Origin: an uncultured Lachnospiraceae bacterium
Lineage (GTDB): Bacteria > Bacillota > Clostridia > Lachnospirales > Lachnospiraceae
Direction of reading: 5' to 3'
Length of the DNA stretch: 58,510 nucleotides
Assembly: GCA_910588885.1 (NCBI GenBank)
Contig: CAJUSQ010000001.1
Location: 1 to 58,510, forward strand
The translations under genes and the position numbers were made by a program. The notes beneath the pieces are model-generated. The model was not told the DNA's origin. It saw nothing but the letters and a program-made list of their open reading frames with translations, and ran no database searches. Of this stretch, positions 1 to 7,087 are shown one piece after another. The first letter of the stretch is position 1. Each line of letters begins with the position of its first letter.

Positions 1-141
1 CTGCAAAATCCCCGTTGGCAATGTTCATCCAGTGGGACCAATATTCCCCTTGACCGCTCCATAGCAGGAGAAGCAGATCATGTCAAGACCGCCGCAGGCG
101 AGGCGGAGCCGGTGTCTTGATATCATCTGCTTTCGGTGCCA
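1..141. other. left-edge non-coding stretch with a long imperfect hairpin
   Basis: No gene is assigned here. Two 17-nt arms, 73-89 and 114-130, match as inverted repeats at 15 of 17 positions around a GC-rich centre. Left of the hairpin a short open frame runs off the window on the minus strand, but it is too short to identify. The hairpin lies just past the end of the anti-sigma gene and could terminate it, although only a broken T-rich stretch follows on that strand. A dispersed hairpin repeat is the other possibility. Confidence 0.35.
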
Positions 142-1065
142 TCATCTGTATCCGGAGCCATCATCTTTTTGAGAATTCCTTATTTTCCCTTTATAAAGAT
201 ATTTTCCCATTATCATCGTAAAATAGAACAAAACAGTAATCAGAAGGAGCAGGCAAAAATCCCGTTGCGGAGAATAAGTCATAAAGCGAATTCCCTTTAA
301 GCAAAGATGCGCTGCAATATAGGAAATCGGGAATAATATCAGCCTGTCAAGCCAAACAAGGACAACGGGCTTTTTTCTGAATAACCAATGCAGAATTACA
401 AGTATCACAAGGGCAAAAACGGCTAATAAGAAATATGGCAATAAAATCAGCCTTGGCAGCGTTACTTCATTTTCTTCCATATTTTCATTGAACCCATAAA
501 TCAGCACATCTTCCGAACCATCGTTTTGAGCATAGAAAATCTGAATTTTCCTTTCTCGATCAGTGGGTATCACCATATTTTGTTTTCCGCGATCAGACCA
601 ATATAAGTCCCAAGTTGTAGTCCAGGCATTTATGCGGTAAATTTCCGTTTCCGTTTCAGGATCAAACGTTTCCGTACAACTATAACCTGTCACATTTTTA
701 TCAAAGGTGACGATGATTTCCCCATTAGAACCTTCCGTAACATTCAGCAAGCGGTCGGAATAGGGGAAAAATTTAGGTGATGTTAAAATCCCAAAAGCAA
801 CCGCCGCTATGGCACATACCAAAATTGCCGTAAAGAAAATAATCTGCAGGCGTTTCATAAATAACCCTTTTTTTATCCTTCTTAGCGGAACCAGGTCGGC
901 ATTGGGGATAAAGCCTGCAGGTTTTTGCATATGTTCAAATTCTGCATGGCACGTTTCACAATGTGCAAGATGTTCCCGAACAAACTCCCGTGTATCCGCA
1001 CTTACCATGTCTTCTACATAAAGCGGAAGGATATCTTTTATTACATTACATTTGTTACCCATCAT
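142..1065 (-). CDS. zinc-finger (zf-HC2) anti-sigma factor, membrane-anchored
   Basis: Probable anti-sigma factor holding the neighbouring ECF sigma factor at the membrane. Residues 32-39 carry the His-x3-Cys-x2-Cys pattern (H32, C36, C39) of zinc-binding anti-sigma domains. A hydrophobic segment near residues 70-93 follows, then an extracytoplasmic domain of about 110 residues, then three or so further hydrophobic segments towards the C-terminus. The protein starts ATG ATG, and its first bases overlap the end of the sigma gene by 11 nt, which implies translational coupling. The multi-span C-terminal half is longer than in the simplest one-span anti-sigma factors. The signal it senses cannot be read from the sequence. 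Confidence 0.8.
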   Translation of the reverse strand: MMGNKCNVIKDILPLYVEDMVSADTREFVREHLAHCETCHAEFEHMQKPAGFIPNADLVPLRRIKKGLFMKRLQIIFFTAILVCAIAAVAFGILTSPKFFPYSDRLLNVTEGSNGEIIVTFDKNVTGYSCTETFDPETETEIYRINAWTTTWDLYWSDRGKQNMVIPTDRERKIQIFYAQNDGSEDVLIYGFNENMEENEVTLPRLILLPYFLLAVFALVILVILHWLFRKKPVVLVWLDRLILFPISYIAAHLCLKGIRFMTYSPQRDFCLLLLITVLFYFTMIMGKYLYKGKIRNSQKDDGSGYR

Positions 1066-1555
1066 TTTCCTCCATTTGCATTAAGATTTTATTTCTTGCC
1101 CGGTGATAAGTGACGCAGGCCCAGTTATCTGTTTTTTGAAAAATATCTGCAATTTGTTTAAAACTTAACTCTCCGAAGACCCGCAGCATAAAAACTTCTT
1201 TATATGGTTCCGCTAAATGATGTAACCGACGATGTATTTGCATCGCATCGGATTGCTTTAATAGTTGCTCTTCAAGGCTGTCTTGATTGTCCGGAAATTC
1301 AACATCATCCATATTTTCAACATACTTCTGCTTTTTCAAGTAGGAAAAATAACAGTTTTTTGCAATTTGGCAAAGCCAAATACGGACTTCTGTTTCCCCG
1401 CGAAAATCATTGATTGACCGCATTGCCTTAAAAAAAGTTTCGCTTGTGATTTCCTCTGCAATACTTTCGTCTTTTGACAGCTTTTTGAGAAAAAGAAATA
1501 CATCCTGAAAGTATCTTATATAAATTTTCTCAAATTCTTCTTCAAAACCTGCCAC
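1055..1555 (-). CDS. ECF-type RNA polymerase sigma-70 factor
   Basis: A 166-residue extracytoplasmic-function sigma factor, the usual length for the family. Region 2 lies at about residues 8-75 (acidic start, then SIAEEITSETFFKAM and the RIWLCQIAKNCY stretch). Region 4 lies at about 105-160 (EVFMLRVFGELSFKQIA, a helix-turn-helix for the -35 element). It starts with GTG at 1555, preceded by GGAGG seven bases upstream. It overlaps the anti-sigma gene downstream, so the two form a sigma/anti-sigma operon. A TGTAAG-17-GTCT pattern directly upstream resembles ECF promoters and suggests autoregulation. Nothing in the sequence reveals other targets. Confidence 0.9.
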   Translation of the reverse strand: MAGFEEEFEKIYIRYFQDVFLFLKKLSKDESIAEEITSETFFKAMRSINDFRGETEVRIWLCQIAKNCYFSYLKKQKYVENMDDVEFPDNQDSLEEQLLKQSDAMQIHRRLHHLAEPYKEVFMLRVFGELSFKQIADIFQKTDNWACVTYHRARNKILMQMEENDG

Positions 1556-1576
1556 TTTCTCACCTCCTCACCTATA

Positions 1577-1603
1577 AGACTTCGCATTTCAAAAAATCTT
1601 ACA
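1577..1603 (-). promoter_or_regulatory. possible autoregulated ECF promoter
   Basis: On the minus strand TGTAAG (1598-1603) and GTCT (1577-1580) are separated by 17 nt, just upstream of the sigma gene. Bacillus sigma-X/W class promoters have TGTAAC-like -35 and CGTC-like -10 elements, so this is a partial match only. Confidence 0.3.
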
Positions 1604-1607
1604 AATT

Positions 1608-1864
1608 TTATTCGGAAAATAATTGATAGAATATATACTGATTGAATTCCTGCATTGCCGCACGATAGGGTAATAAAAACAAAGTCAGATTATATCCCCC
1701 TGCCGTTTTGTTTGGCGTTAGGAACATCGGAATGAACAATATCGGCACAAGGATCATCAGCACAAGATAGGGGCTTTTCATATTTGCAGATAAAAACAGC
1801 GTCAGCCCGGTCATTGCCAGGAGTATGAGATAAATAATGCCGGTATTGATCAGAACGGCTTCTA
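1608..1864 (-). pseudogene. fragment of an integral membrane permease
   Basis: An open frame of about 90 codons with no plausible start at its 5' end. It encodes two strongly hydrophobic stretches and resembles the C-terminal part of an ABC-2 type permease. It ends with a normal stop at 1608-1610. Immediately upstream, in another frame, is the start of a response regulator, so this is best read as one side of a deletion junction. An internal ATG at 1814 would give a 68-residue peptide, but no convincing ribosome-binding site supports it. Confidence 0.5.
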
Positions 1865-1972
1865 AAAATGTAAAGGGAAAATATTATGAAGCCCCTCGAT
1901 ATTCCGCACTTTTTCAAGCAGATCTAAAATATCCGGCTCATCGTCAACAAGCATAATTTTATACTTATTCAC
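1862..1972 (-). pseudogene. truncated response regulator, N-terminal remnant
   Basis: A GTG-started frame of 36 codons. Its beginning (KIMLVDDEPDILDLLEKV) is the first beta strand, acidic pair and first helix of an OmpR/VanR-type receiver domain. After about 30 residues the match ends and a stop follows at 1862-1864. The phospho-acceptor Asp, the rest of the receiver and the DNA-binding domain are gone. It abuts the permease fragment, as expected if a two-component/ABC transporter locus lost its middle. Its first bases overlap the last codons of the WYL regulator. Confidence 0.6.
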
Positions 1973-2924
1973 TAGACAGTGTCCCCCTTTTTTCATTTTC
2001 ATACAGGGCAGCCATTTTTTGTATTCTGCGCTTCATTTCCGTGCGGATATGCAGCGGCTCTAAACATTCACATTTATCCCCAAAACCGAAAAGTATATTA
2101 TAGTAATATTCATTTTCTATAAAAGGAAAACGGACAATGTAATATTCTTCCCCTTCCGGTGAAAAGTGTTCAAATGAGCAAAAATCAAGTACCCTGTCCA
2201 TAATAGATTTATGAATACGGATTTTGATTTGTGTTTGCATGGTTTCCCAAATTTCCGAAAAGTCCAACGTCGGTTTTGGATATTCCCGCGGTGTAAAGGT
2301 GCGCTCCTGCATTCGCAGATTTGACATACGGGACAGCCTGAACAAGCGGGAATCCTTGCGTTCGCGGCAAAACCCATACAAATACCAATGACTGCTTTTC
2401 AATACCAGCTGATATGGCTCAACCGTCCGTGCTGTTTTGATTCCGTGGTGGGCGATATATTCAAATGAAAGCAGCTTGCTTTCCTGCAGGGCTGCTTTTA
2501 CGGTTTCCAGGTACGGCTGCGTGTTTCCGTTTCCCATCCACGGACTTAAATCGATGCAGATTTGATTTACTTTTAATTCAATCTCCCCTGCCCTGTCAGC
2601 AGGGATAAAACTCTTCACTTTCGCCAGGGCATTTACCAGCTCCTTCCCCCGTATCATGTGGGAAAGGCCGGAAAGCCCCATCAGGATAGCGGAAAGGTCG
2701 GCAGTTGAAAAGACTTTTTTCTCAAGCTTGTAGTTCTGCATGATTTCAAAGCCACCGCCCACTCCCGATGTGGAATGAACCGGAATCCCTGCCATATTAA
2801 TCGCATCTATATCACGATAAATTGTGCGTGGGGACACTTCAAACATATCGGCCAACTCCTGCGCGCCGATCCGCTCTTTGTCAAGAAGTATCATTATAAT
2901 ACTAACAAGCCTGTCAATTTTCAT
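1965..2924 (-). CDS. WYL-domain transcriptional regulator (YafY/DeoR-like)
   Basis: A 319-residue regulator. The N-terminal winged helix (residues 1-60) contains GAQELADMFEVSPRTIYRDI, the typical HTH_11 recognition helix. A WYL domain at about residues 140-215 (LLSFEYIA, later HWYLYGFCRER) and a WCX-like C-terminal part follow. WYL domains are ligand-sensing modules, in some cases for nucleic-acid fragments. The gene is divergent from the DJ-1/PfpI gene, and a 24-bp near-perfect palindrome lies between them, so it probably represses itself and that neighbour. Its 3' end overlaps the start of the response-regulator remnant. Confidence 0.87.
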   Translation of the reverse strand: MKIDRLVSIIMILLDKERIGAQELADMFEVSPRTIYRDIDAINMAGIPVHSTSGVGGGFEIMQNYKLEKKVFSTADLSAILMGLSGLSHMIRGKELVNALAKVKSFIPADRAGEIELKVNQICIDLSPWMGNGNTQPYLETVKAALQESKLLSFEYIAHHGIKTARTVEPYQLVLKSSHWYLYGFCRERKDSRLFRLSRMSNLRMQERTFTPREYPKPTLDFSEIWETMQTQIKIRIHKSIMDRVLDFCSFEHFSPEGEEYYIVRFPFIENEYYYNILFGFGDKCECLEPLHIRTEMKRRIQKMAALYENEKRGTLSSE

Positions 2925-2955
2925 CTGAAAGCCGCCCTTTCATCCGGATTGTTGC

Positions 2956-2979
2956 CATATAGTTGTCAACAATTATATG
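2956..2979. promoter_or_regulatory. candidate operator of the WYL regulator
   Basis: Two 11-bp arms (CATATAGTTGT and ACAATTATATG) flank a CA centre and match at 10 of 11 positions. The site lies in the 107-bp gap between the divergent regulator and PfpI genes, just upstream of a TACAAT -10-like hexamer at 2982-2987. It is well placed for a regulator controlling both directions. Confidence 0.5.
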
Positions 2980-3031
2980 ATACAATAAACGAGAAAGCAA
3001 ATCAATCAAACAATGAAAATGGAGGAAATTT

Positions 3032-3670
3032 ATGTATACGGTCTATGTTTACGTTCTTGATACCCTCGCCGACTGGGAGCTGGGATATGTGATTGCAGAG
3101 CTAAATTCCGGTCGGTTTTTTAAAAAAGAGGCGCCGCCTGTGGTACTCAAAACGGTTAGCGCTTCGAAAGAGCCCATCCAAACAATGGGCGGGCTGACCA
3201 TTATGCCGACTTGTTCCGTTGAGGATCTTGTTGTGGGTGAAACAAGCGTAATGCTTTTACCGGGTGCGGATACATGGAATGGTCCAAAGCATGAAGCGAT
3301 TATTGAAAAAGCAGGCGAATTCCTCGCTGCAGGTGCAACGGTAGGCGCAATCTGCGGGGCTACTGCCGCACTTGCCAATTACGGGCTGCTGGATCATCGT
3401 CCCCATACCAGCAATGGGCAGGAATTTCTTGAAATGGTTTCCCCCGGCTATCAGGGGCAGCGTTTTTATGTAGACAAGCCGTCTGTGGCAGACCACAACC
3501 TTATGACTGCAGGTTCCACCGGAGCCTTATTGTGGGCGAAACAAATCATCAAGCGTTTAGAGGTTTTCCAGCCAAATACCCTGGAAGCGTGGTATGAATA
3601 CTTTAGAACCGGTGCGCCCGAATATTTCTTTGCTCTCACGCAAGCTTTGCCCTCCGGCAATGAACATTAA
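3032..3670 (+). CDS. DJ-1/PfpI family protein (type 1 glutamine amidotransferase-like)
   Basis: A 212-residue protein of the DJ-1/PfpI superfamily. The nucleophile elbow is visible as GAICGATAAL with Cys108, and the preceding VMLLPGADTWN matches the conserved Gly-rich strand of the family. Members include cysteine peptidase-like, deglycase-like and stress proteins; the subtype cannot be told from sequence alone. The start has a good GGAGG six to seven bases upstream. It is transcribed away from the WYL regulator, which probably controls it. A terminator-like hairpin follows at 3731-3749. Confidence 0.85.
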   Translation: MYTVYVYVLDTLADWELGYVIAELNSGRFFKKEAPPVVLKTVSASKEPIQTMGGLTIMPTCSVEDLVVGETSVMLLPGADTWNGPKHEAIIEKAGEFLAAGATVGAICGATAALANYGLLDHRPHTSNGQEFLEMVSPGYQGQRFYVDKPSVADHNLMTAGSTGALLWAKQIIKRLEVFQPNTLEAWYEYFRTGAPEYFFALTQALPSGNEH

Positions 3671-3730
3671 ATCCGGAACAGTCACCGCACAACAAGGGCG
3701 GACGTAAATCGCCATTACGCACCAAAAGGA

Positions 3731-3749
3731 CGGCAGCCCTTGGCTGCCG
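3731..3749. terminator. bidirectional intrinsic terminator between the PfpI and GH78-like genes
   Basis: An 8-bp perfect stem (CGGCAGCC/GGCTGCCG) with a 3-nt loop lies between two convergent stop codons. TTTT runs occur a few bases beyond the stem on both strands, so it may serve both genes. Confidence 0.6.
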
Positions 3750-3757
3750 CCCCGCTT

Positions 3758-5989
3758 TTAAGAAGATACCCCGTAGATCCCGGCCAGCCAGTAAATCACA
3801 TAGGAGGCAAATCCATGGTTACAGCTTCCCGTCGGTTTTTCATGCTCCCAGAGCGTTCCGGTTTTTTCCGCCATGGGAAGGAAATAGTCCTTGATATTTT
3901 GGAGTACCGCTTCATATAACCCGTTTTCATATAACAGCTCCACCCGCAGGTAATTTCCGATAAATGCATTGGCGCCGGCAATTTCCGGATACAAGCCCCT
4001 CTCCCGGCGTTGGGGGCCGAATTCCTTTACCAGGATTTCCCATAATCTTCCGTCTTCCTCTTTGGTGGCAATTCCGGTAAAAAATGCATAATATTGGCAG
4101 ACTTCCGTACTTTCTCCGGAATTTTCCCAGCCGGACCTTCCCCGGTGTTCCTGATCGGTAAAAAATACGCCCCGAATGGACCTTTTTCTTATTGTTTTAC
4201 GTAATTTTTCTGCTTTTTGTATATTTTCCGTATTTTCATATAATTTTCCGACCGCCAAAAGCATCCGGGCATACAGCATGTTGGTGGGAAAATTCACGCC
4301 CTTTACCAGATCCGGGTCATTGGCCCTGGACCACTCCAAAAATACCCAGCCTCCCGGATCCTCCAGCAGCCCCAGTTCGTTTTCATATTCCCGGAAGTAG
4401 GAAAGCAGCCGGAACACCCGATCCTTTGCCTGCTCTGCCAGCTTACGGTCCCCGGTATTCTCCACATACTTTTCCAGCTCCAGGACAAACCACATGGCCC
4501 AGTTTGGAATGAAGTTTCCGTTGTTGTGATCCCCCGGGTAGCACATGGGAAGCATCCCTTCCGGCAGATGGGAAAAACGGTCCGGCAGTATAAAATTTTC
4601 CAAAAAGGCCCGCTCCAGGACGCTTTCCCCGGTAAGTACCCGTTCCACACCGGAGGTAAAATAGCTGTCGCACAGCCAGCCGCCCCGTTCCCTGGAAGGA
4701 CAGTCCGTAAACACATCCACTGCATTTGCCCGGAAGCTTTCCAACGCCGCCTCATAAATCAGCTGCAGTTTTGTGTCCTCCCCAGGCAGACACACCTGAC
4801 GAATCGGCCTGGGATGCTTGTACTCCACCAGCTCCACCTTTTCCAGCGTACAGGCCCCTTTCACCGTAATTTTGATATATTTCATCGTGTACGGCCCAAA
4901 GCTCATCAGCTGATAGCGCCCCGGCTCCAGATCGTATACAAAGCAGTTGCAGCTGTACATCCGTAGAAAATCAATGTCTTCCCCGGTCAGAATTTCATCG
5001 AACTGGACGAAAACCCGGCCGGCCGTTTTTGCCGTAACCGCAATCCGGTAAAAGCCTGTGGCATTATAGGGAAAGCGGTACAGCACGTATTCCGTTTCCA
5101 GGTGCTTTGGAAACGCCATTGGCCCTGATTTTGTCCGTGGTTGAAAGACAATCCGCTGGGCCTCTTCGGAAATATGGGCTTCTTCTTCCTCGTAAGGAAA
5201 ACCCAGGAGCTTATCACTGATTTGGAAATATGCCTGCTCCGGAATCACCTGGCCGGTTTCCTTCCCAAAGCTTGCCCTGCCTTCCGAAACCAGGGCTTCC
5301 GCCTGCAAGACCTCAAATTGCGGATAGCGGACTTCCCGGGCAATATAGACCGGCTCCTTTGGACTTTCCGCAAAAAATTCCGGCTCCTCCTTTACTCGTT
5401 CCTGAAAAAGTTCCGGTTCCTTCTCGGCTTGTTCCTGAAAAAGTTCCGGTTCTGTCTCGGCTCGTTCCGCAAAGGGTTCCAACTCCTTGTCCCCTCGTTT
5501 CTTTCCTTCGGCGTCAAATATGCCCCGATCCTTTTTCAGGCGGTAAACATCAATAAATGCCCGCTGGAAGCTGTACCTTTGTACTTTCTGTACCCGCTGC
5601 CGGAAATCATAGATCCGAAAGCGCCCGTCCCCGGTATAGGCTGACACGCCCGTTTCTCCCCGGATCTCTGCCGTCAAAAAAGACCTTTGGCATAAGGTAT
5701 CGTAGCTGTTTACACAATAGCCCAATACCTCCACTGCCACAACGGTTTCCCCCTCCCGGGAATCCAGTTCATATTCATCGACCCGGAAAAACCCGTGGGC
5801 CGTCCTTGCAGGCCCGGCGCCCCGGAATTCCCCGTTGATCCACAATCGGTAAATCCCGGAGGTGGCCAGAAGAATTCTGTCTGCTTCCGCTGCCGGAACC
5901 GACACTACAAACACCAGTTCGCAGTTTTTCTCGAACCCCCGCCCCCGGGCCCAAATTGCTTTTGCTTTCTGAAATTCTGTTTTTTTCAT
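3758..5989 (-). CDS. GH78-like alpha-L-rhamnosidase (six-hairpin glycosidase)
   Basis: A 743-residue enzyme predicted to release terminal L-rhamnose inside the cell. A beta-rich N-terminal half is followed by an (alpha/alpha)6 barrel. Residues 428-441 read TDCPSRERGGWLCD, and the spacing of D429, E434 and D441 equals that of Asp567, Glu572 and Asp579 of Bacillus GL1 RhaB, a characterised GH78 enzyme. The chosen ATG follows an AGAAGG site; the longer frame to 6049 has none. There is no signal peptide. Residues of about 169-212 are an odd Glu-rich insertion made from a 33-nt repeat. It is the last gene of the eight-gene carbohydrate operon. Exact substrate is uncertain. Confidence 0.82.
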   Translation of the reverse strand: MKKTEFQKAKAIWARGRGFEKNCELVFVVSVPAAEADRILLATSGIYRLWINGEFRGAGPARTAHGFFRVDEYELDSREGETVVAVEVLGYCVNSYDTLCQRSFLTAEIRGETGVSAYTGDGRFRIYDFRQRVQKVQRYSFQRAFIDVYRLKKDRGIFDAEGKKRGDKELEPFAERAETEPELFQEQAEKEPELFQERVKEEPEFFAESPKEPVYIAREVRYPQFEVLQAEALVSEGRASFGKETGQVIPEQAYFQISDKLLGFPYEEEEAHISEEAQRIVFQPRTKSGPMAFPKHLETEYVLYRFPYNATGFYRIAVTAKTAGRVFVQFDEILTGEDIDFLRMYSCNCFVYDLEPGRYQLMSFGPYTMKYIKITVKGACTLEKVELVEYKHPRPIRQVCLPGEDTKLQLIYEAALESFRANAVDVFTDCPSRERGGWLCDSYFTSGVERVLTGESVLERAFLENFILPDRFSHLPEGMLPMCYPGDHNNGNFIPNWAMWFVLELEKYVENTGDRKLAEQAKDRVFRLLSYFREYENELGLLEDPGGWVFLEWSRANDPDLVKGVNFPTNMLYARMLLAVGKLYENTENIQKAEKLRKTIRKRSIRGVFFTDQEHRGRSGWENSGESTEVCQYYAFFTGIATKEEDGRLWEILVKEFGPQRRERGLYPEIAGANAFIGNYLRVELLYENGLYEAVLQNIKDYFLPMAEKTGTLWEHEKPTGSCNHGFASYVIYWLAGIYGVSS
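5362..5493. repeat. four-unit 33-nt in-frame tandem repeat inside the GH78-like gene
   Basis: The 132 bp divide into four units of 33 nt. The two central units (5395-5427 and 5428-5460) are nearly identical, and the outer two are degenerate. Each unit encodes 11 residues around an EPELFQE core, and the reading frame is kept. Confidence 0.75.
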
Positions 5990-6049
5990 TTCCCTGCCTT
6001 CTTTCCATGCTGCCGGGCTTGCCCGAATTCTTCCTGTTACACAAAACAC

Positions 6050-7087
6050 TTACACAAAGGGGCGGCTTGCCGCCACACAGATCGTCCGGTATTCCCCGAA
6101 TAATCCCGTGGCATATTCCGAAGATGCCTGACAGGTCCCGCAGTAAAAATGATACAACACTCCCTTGTCATACACCAGGGCAGGCTTGTGGGCATGGTGA
6201 TTGTCATAGGCGCCCGGAGGGCCATGCTTGATTATCGGCTCCTCCGTCTTTTCCCAGTGTACCAAATCCCGGGAAACCGCCAGACCCTCCTGCCCATGGT
6301 ACAGGCCGTCTTCCGGATCCGAAGCGCCGATCCCGTAATAAAAGCACAGCCATTTTTCACCATCCGAAACCACATACGGGTCGGACACAAAGGTCTGGTC
6401 CCAGCGGCCTGCATCCACCTTCAGCACAGGATTTTCCGGGCTGCGGGTCCAGTGGAGCAGATCCTCGGAAACCGCCGTTCCCGTCTGCTCTATCCAATGG
6501 GTTCCCCGGGTCTTTGCATTATAAAACAGGTGCCATTTCCCCTGGTGGGCAATGATACACGCCTTGTAAAGCCCTCCGGCCTCCCAGTCTTCCCCCTCTT
6601 TCCAGGAAAAAACAGGCTCCGGAAGAAAATGCCAGTCCCGCAGGGATTCGTCCTCACACCAGGCCATCCCCAGCTCCGCCGCCCCTTCCTCATAGCCCTT
6701 TTGCGGATAGGAATGATACACCAGCCAATATTTCCCCTGGATTTTCCGAAGCTTTGGGCAATCCCATAAGCAGTCGGATTCCTTGATCATCCAGGTTACC
6801 GCGCCGCCGTTTCTGTCCCACCGGCTGCTTTTGAGATCCCGCGTCAGCAGCATGGTATAAAATTCCCAGTGCAGCAAATCATCGCTCCTGGCAAGGGCGG
6901 ACTGATAGCCGATTCCGTCAAAGCCGGAGTAAACCATATAATATGCGCCTTTATGCCAAAATACAAAGGGGATATCCACGGATTTTTCGTCAAAGGCCCC
7001 TTGTTCTCCGGAACCGTGAAGGACGGGGCGGCCATAACGGTAAGGCGTCTTGTATTTTTGGATTTCCGGATCTTCCATCCCGATCAT
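6050..7087 (-). CDS. glycosyl hydrolase with five-bladed beta-propeller fold (GH43/GH32-like)
   Basis: A 345-residue protein made of repeated blade motifs (for example FVFWHKGAYYMVYSG, KYWLVYHSY, KWHLFYNAK, KWLCFYYGIG, VLYHFYCGT). These are typical of the GH43/GH32/GH68/GH130 propeller superfamily. Conserved acidic residues near the blade starts, such as those in VDIPFVF and VSDPYVV, are likely catalytic, but the family and the bond cleaved cannot be assigned safely. It has no signal peptide. Its ATG overlaps the stop of the GH95 gene (ATGA) and follows AAAGGAGG, so it is translationally coupled. In this operon it probably removes side-chain sugars such as arabinose or galactose. Confidence 0.75.
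   Translation of the reverse strand: MIGMEDPEIQKYKTPYRYGRPVLHGSGEQGAFDEKSVDIPFVFWHKGAYYMVYSGFDGIGYQSALARSDDLLHWEFYTMLLTRDLKSSRWDRNGGAVTWMIKESDCLWDCPKLRKIQGKYWLVYHSYPQKGYEEGAAELGMAWCEDESLRDWHFLPEPVFSWKEGEDWEAGGLYKACIIAHQGKWHLFYNAKTRGTHWIEQTGTAVSEDLLHWTRSPENPVLKVDAGRWDQTFVSDPYVVSDGEKWLCFYYGIGASDPEDGLYHGQEGLAVSRDLVHWEKTEEPIIKHGPPGAYDNHHAHKPALVYDKGVLYHFYCGTCQASSEYATGLFGEYRTICVAASRPFV

Noticed and set aside
1690..1917. 75-codon minus-strand frame
   Set aside because: It is a shadow across the regulator/permease scar; the two other frames carry the recognisable remnants.
5362..5493. CRISPR-like array
   Set aside because: The 33-nt units are contiguous with no spacers and encode an in-frame protein repeat.
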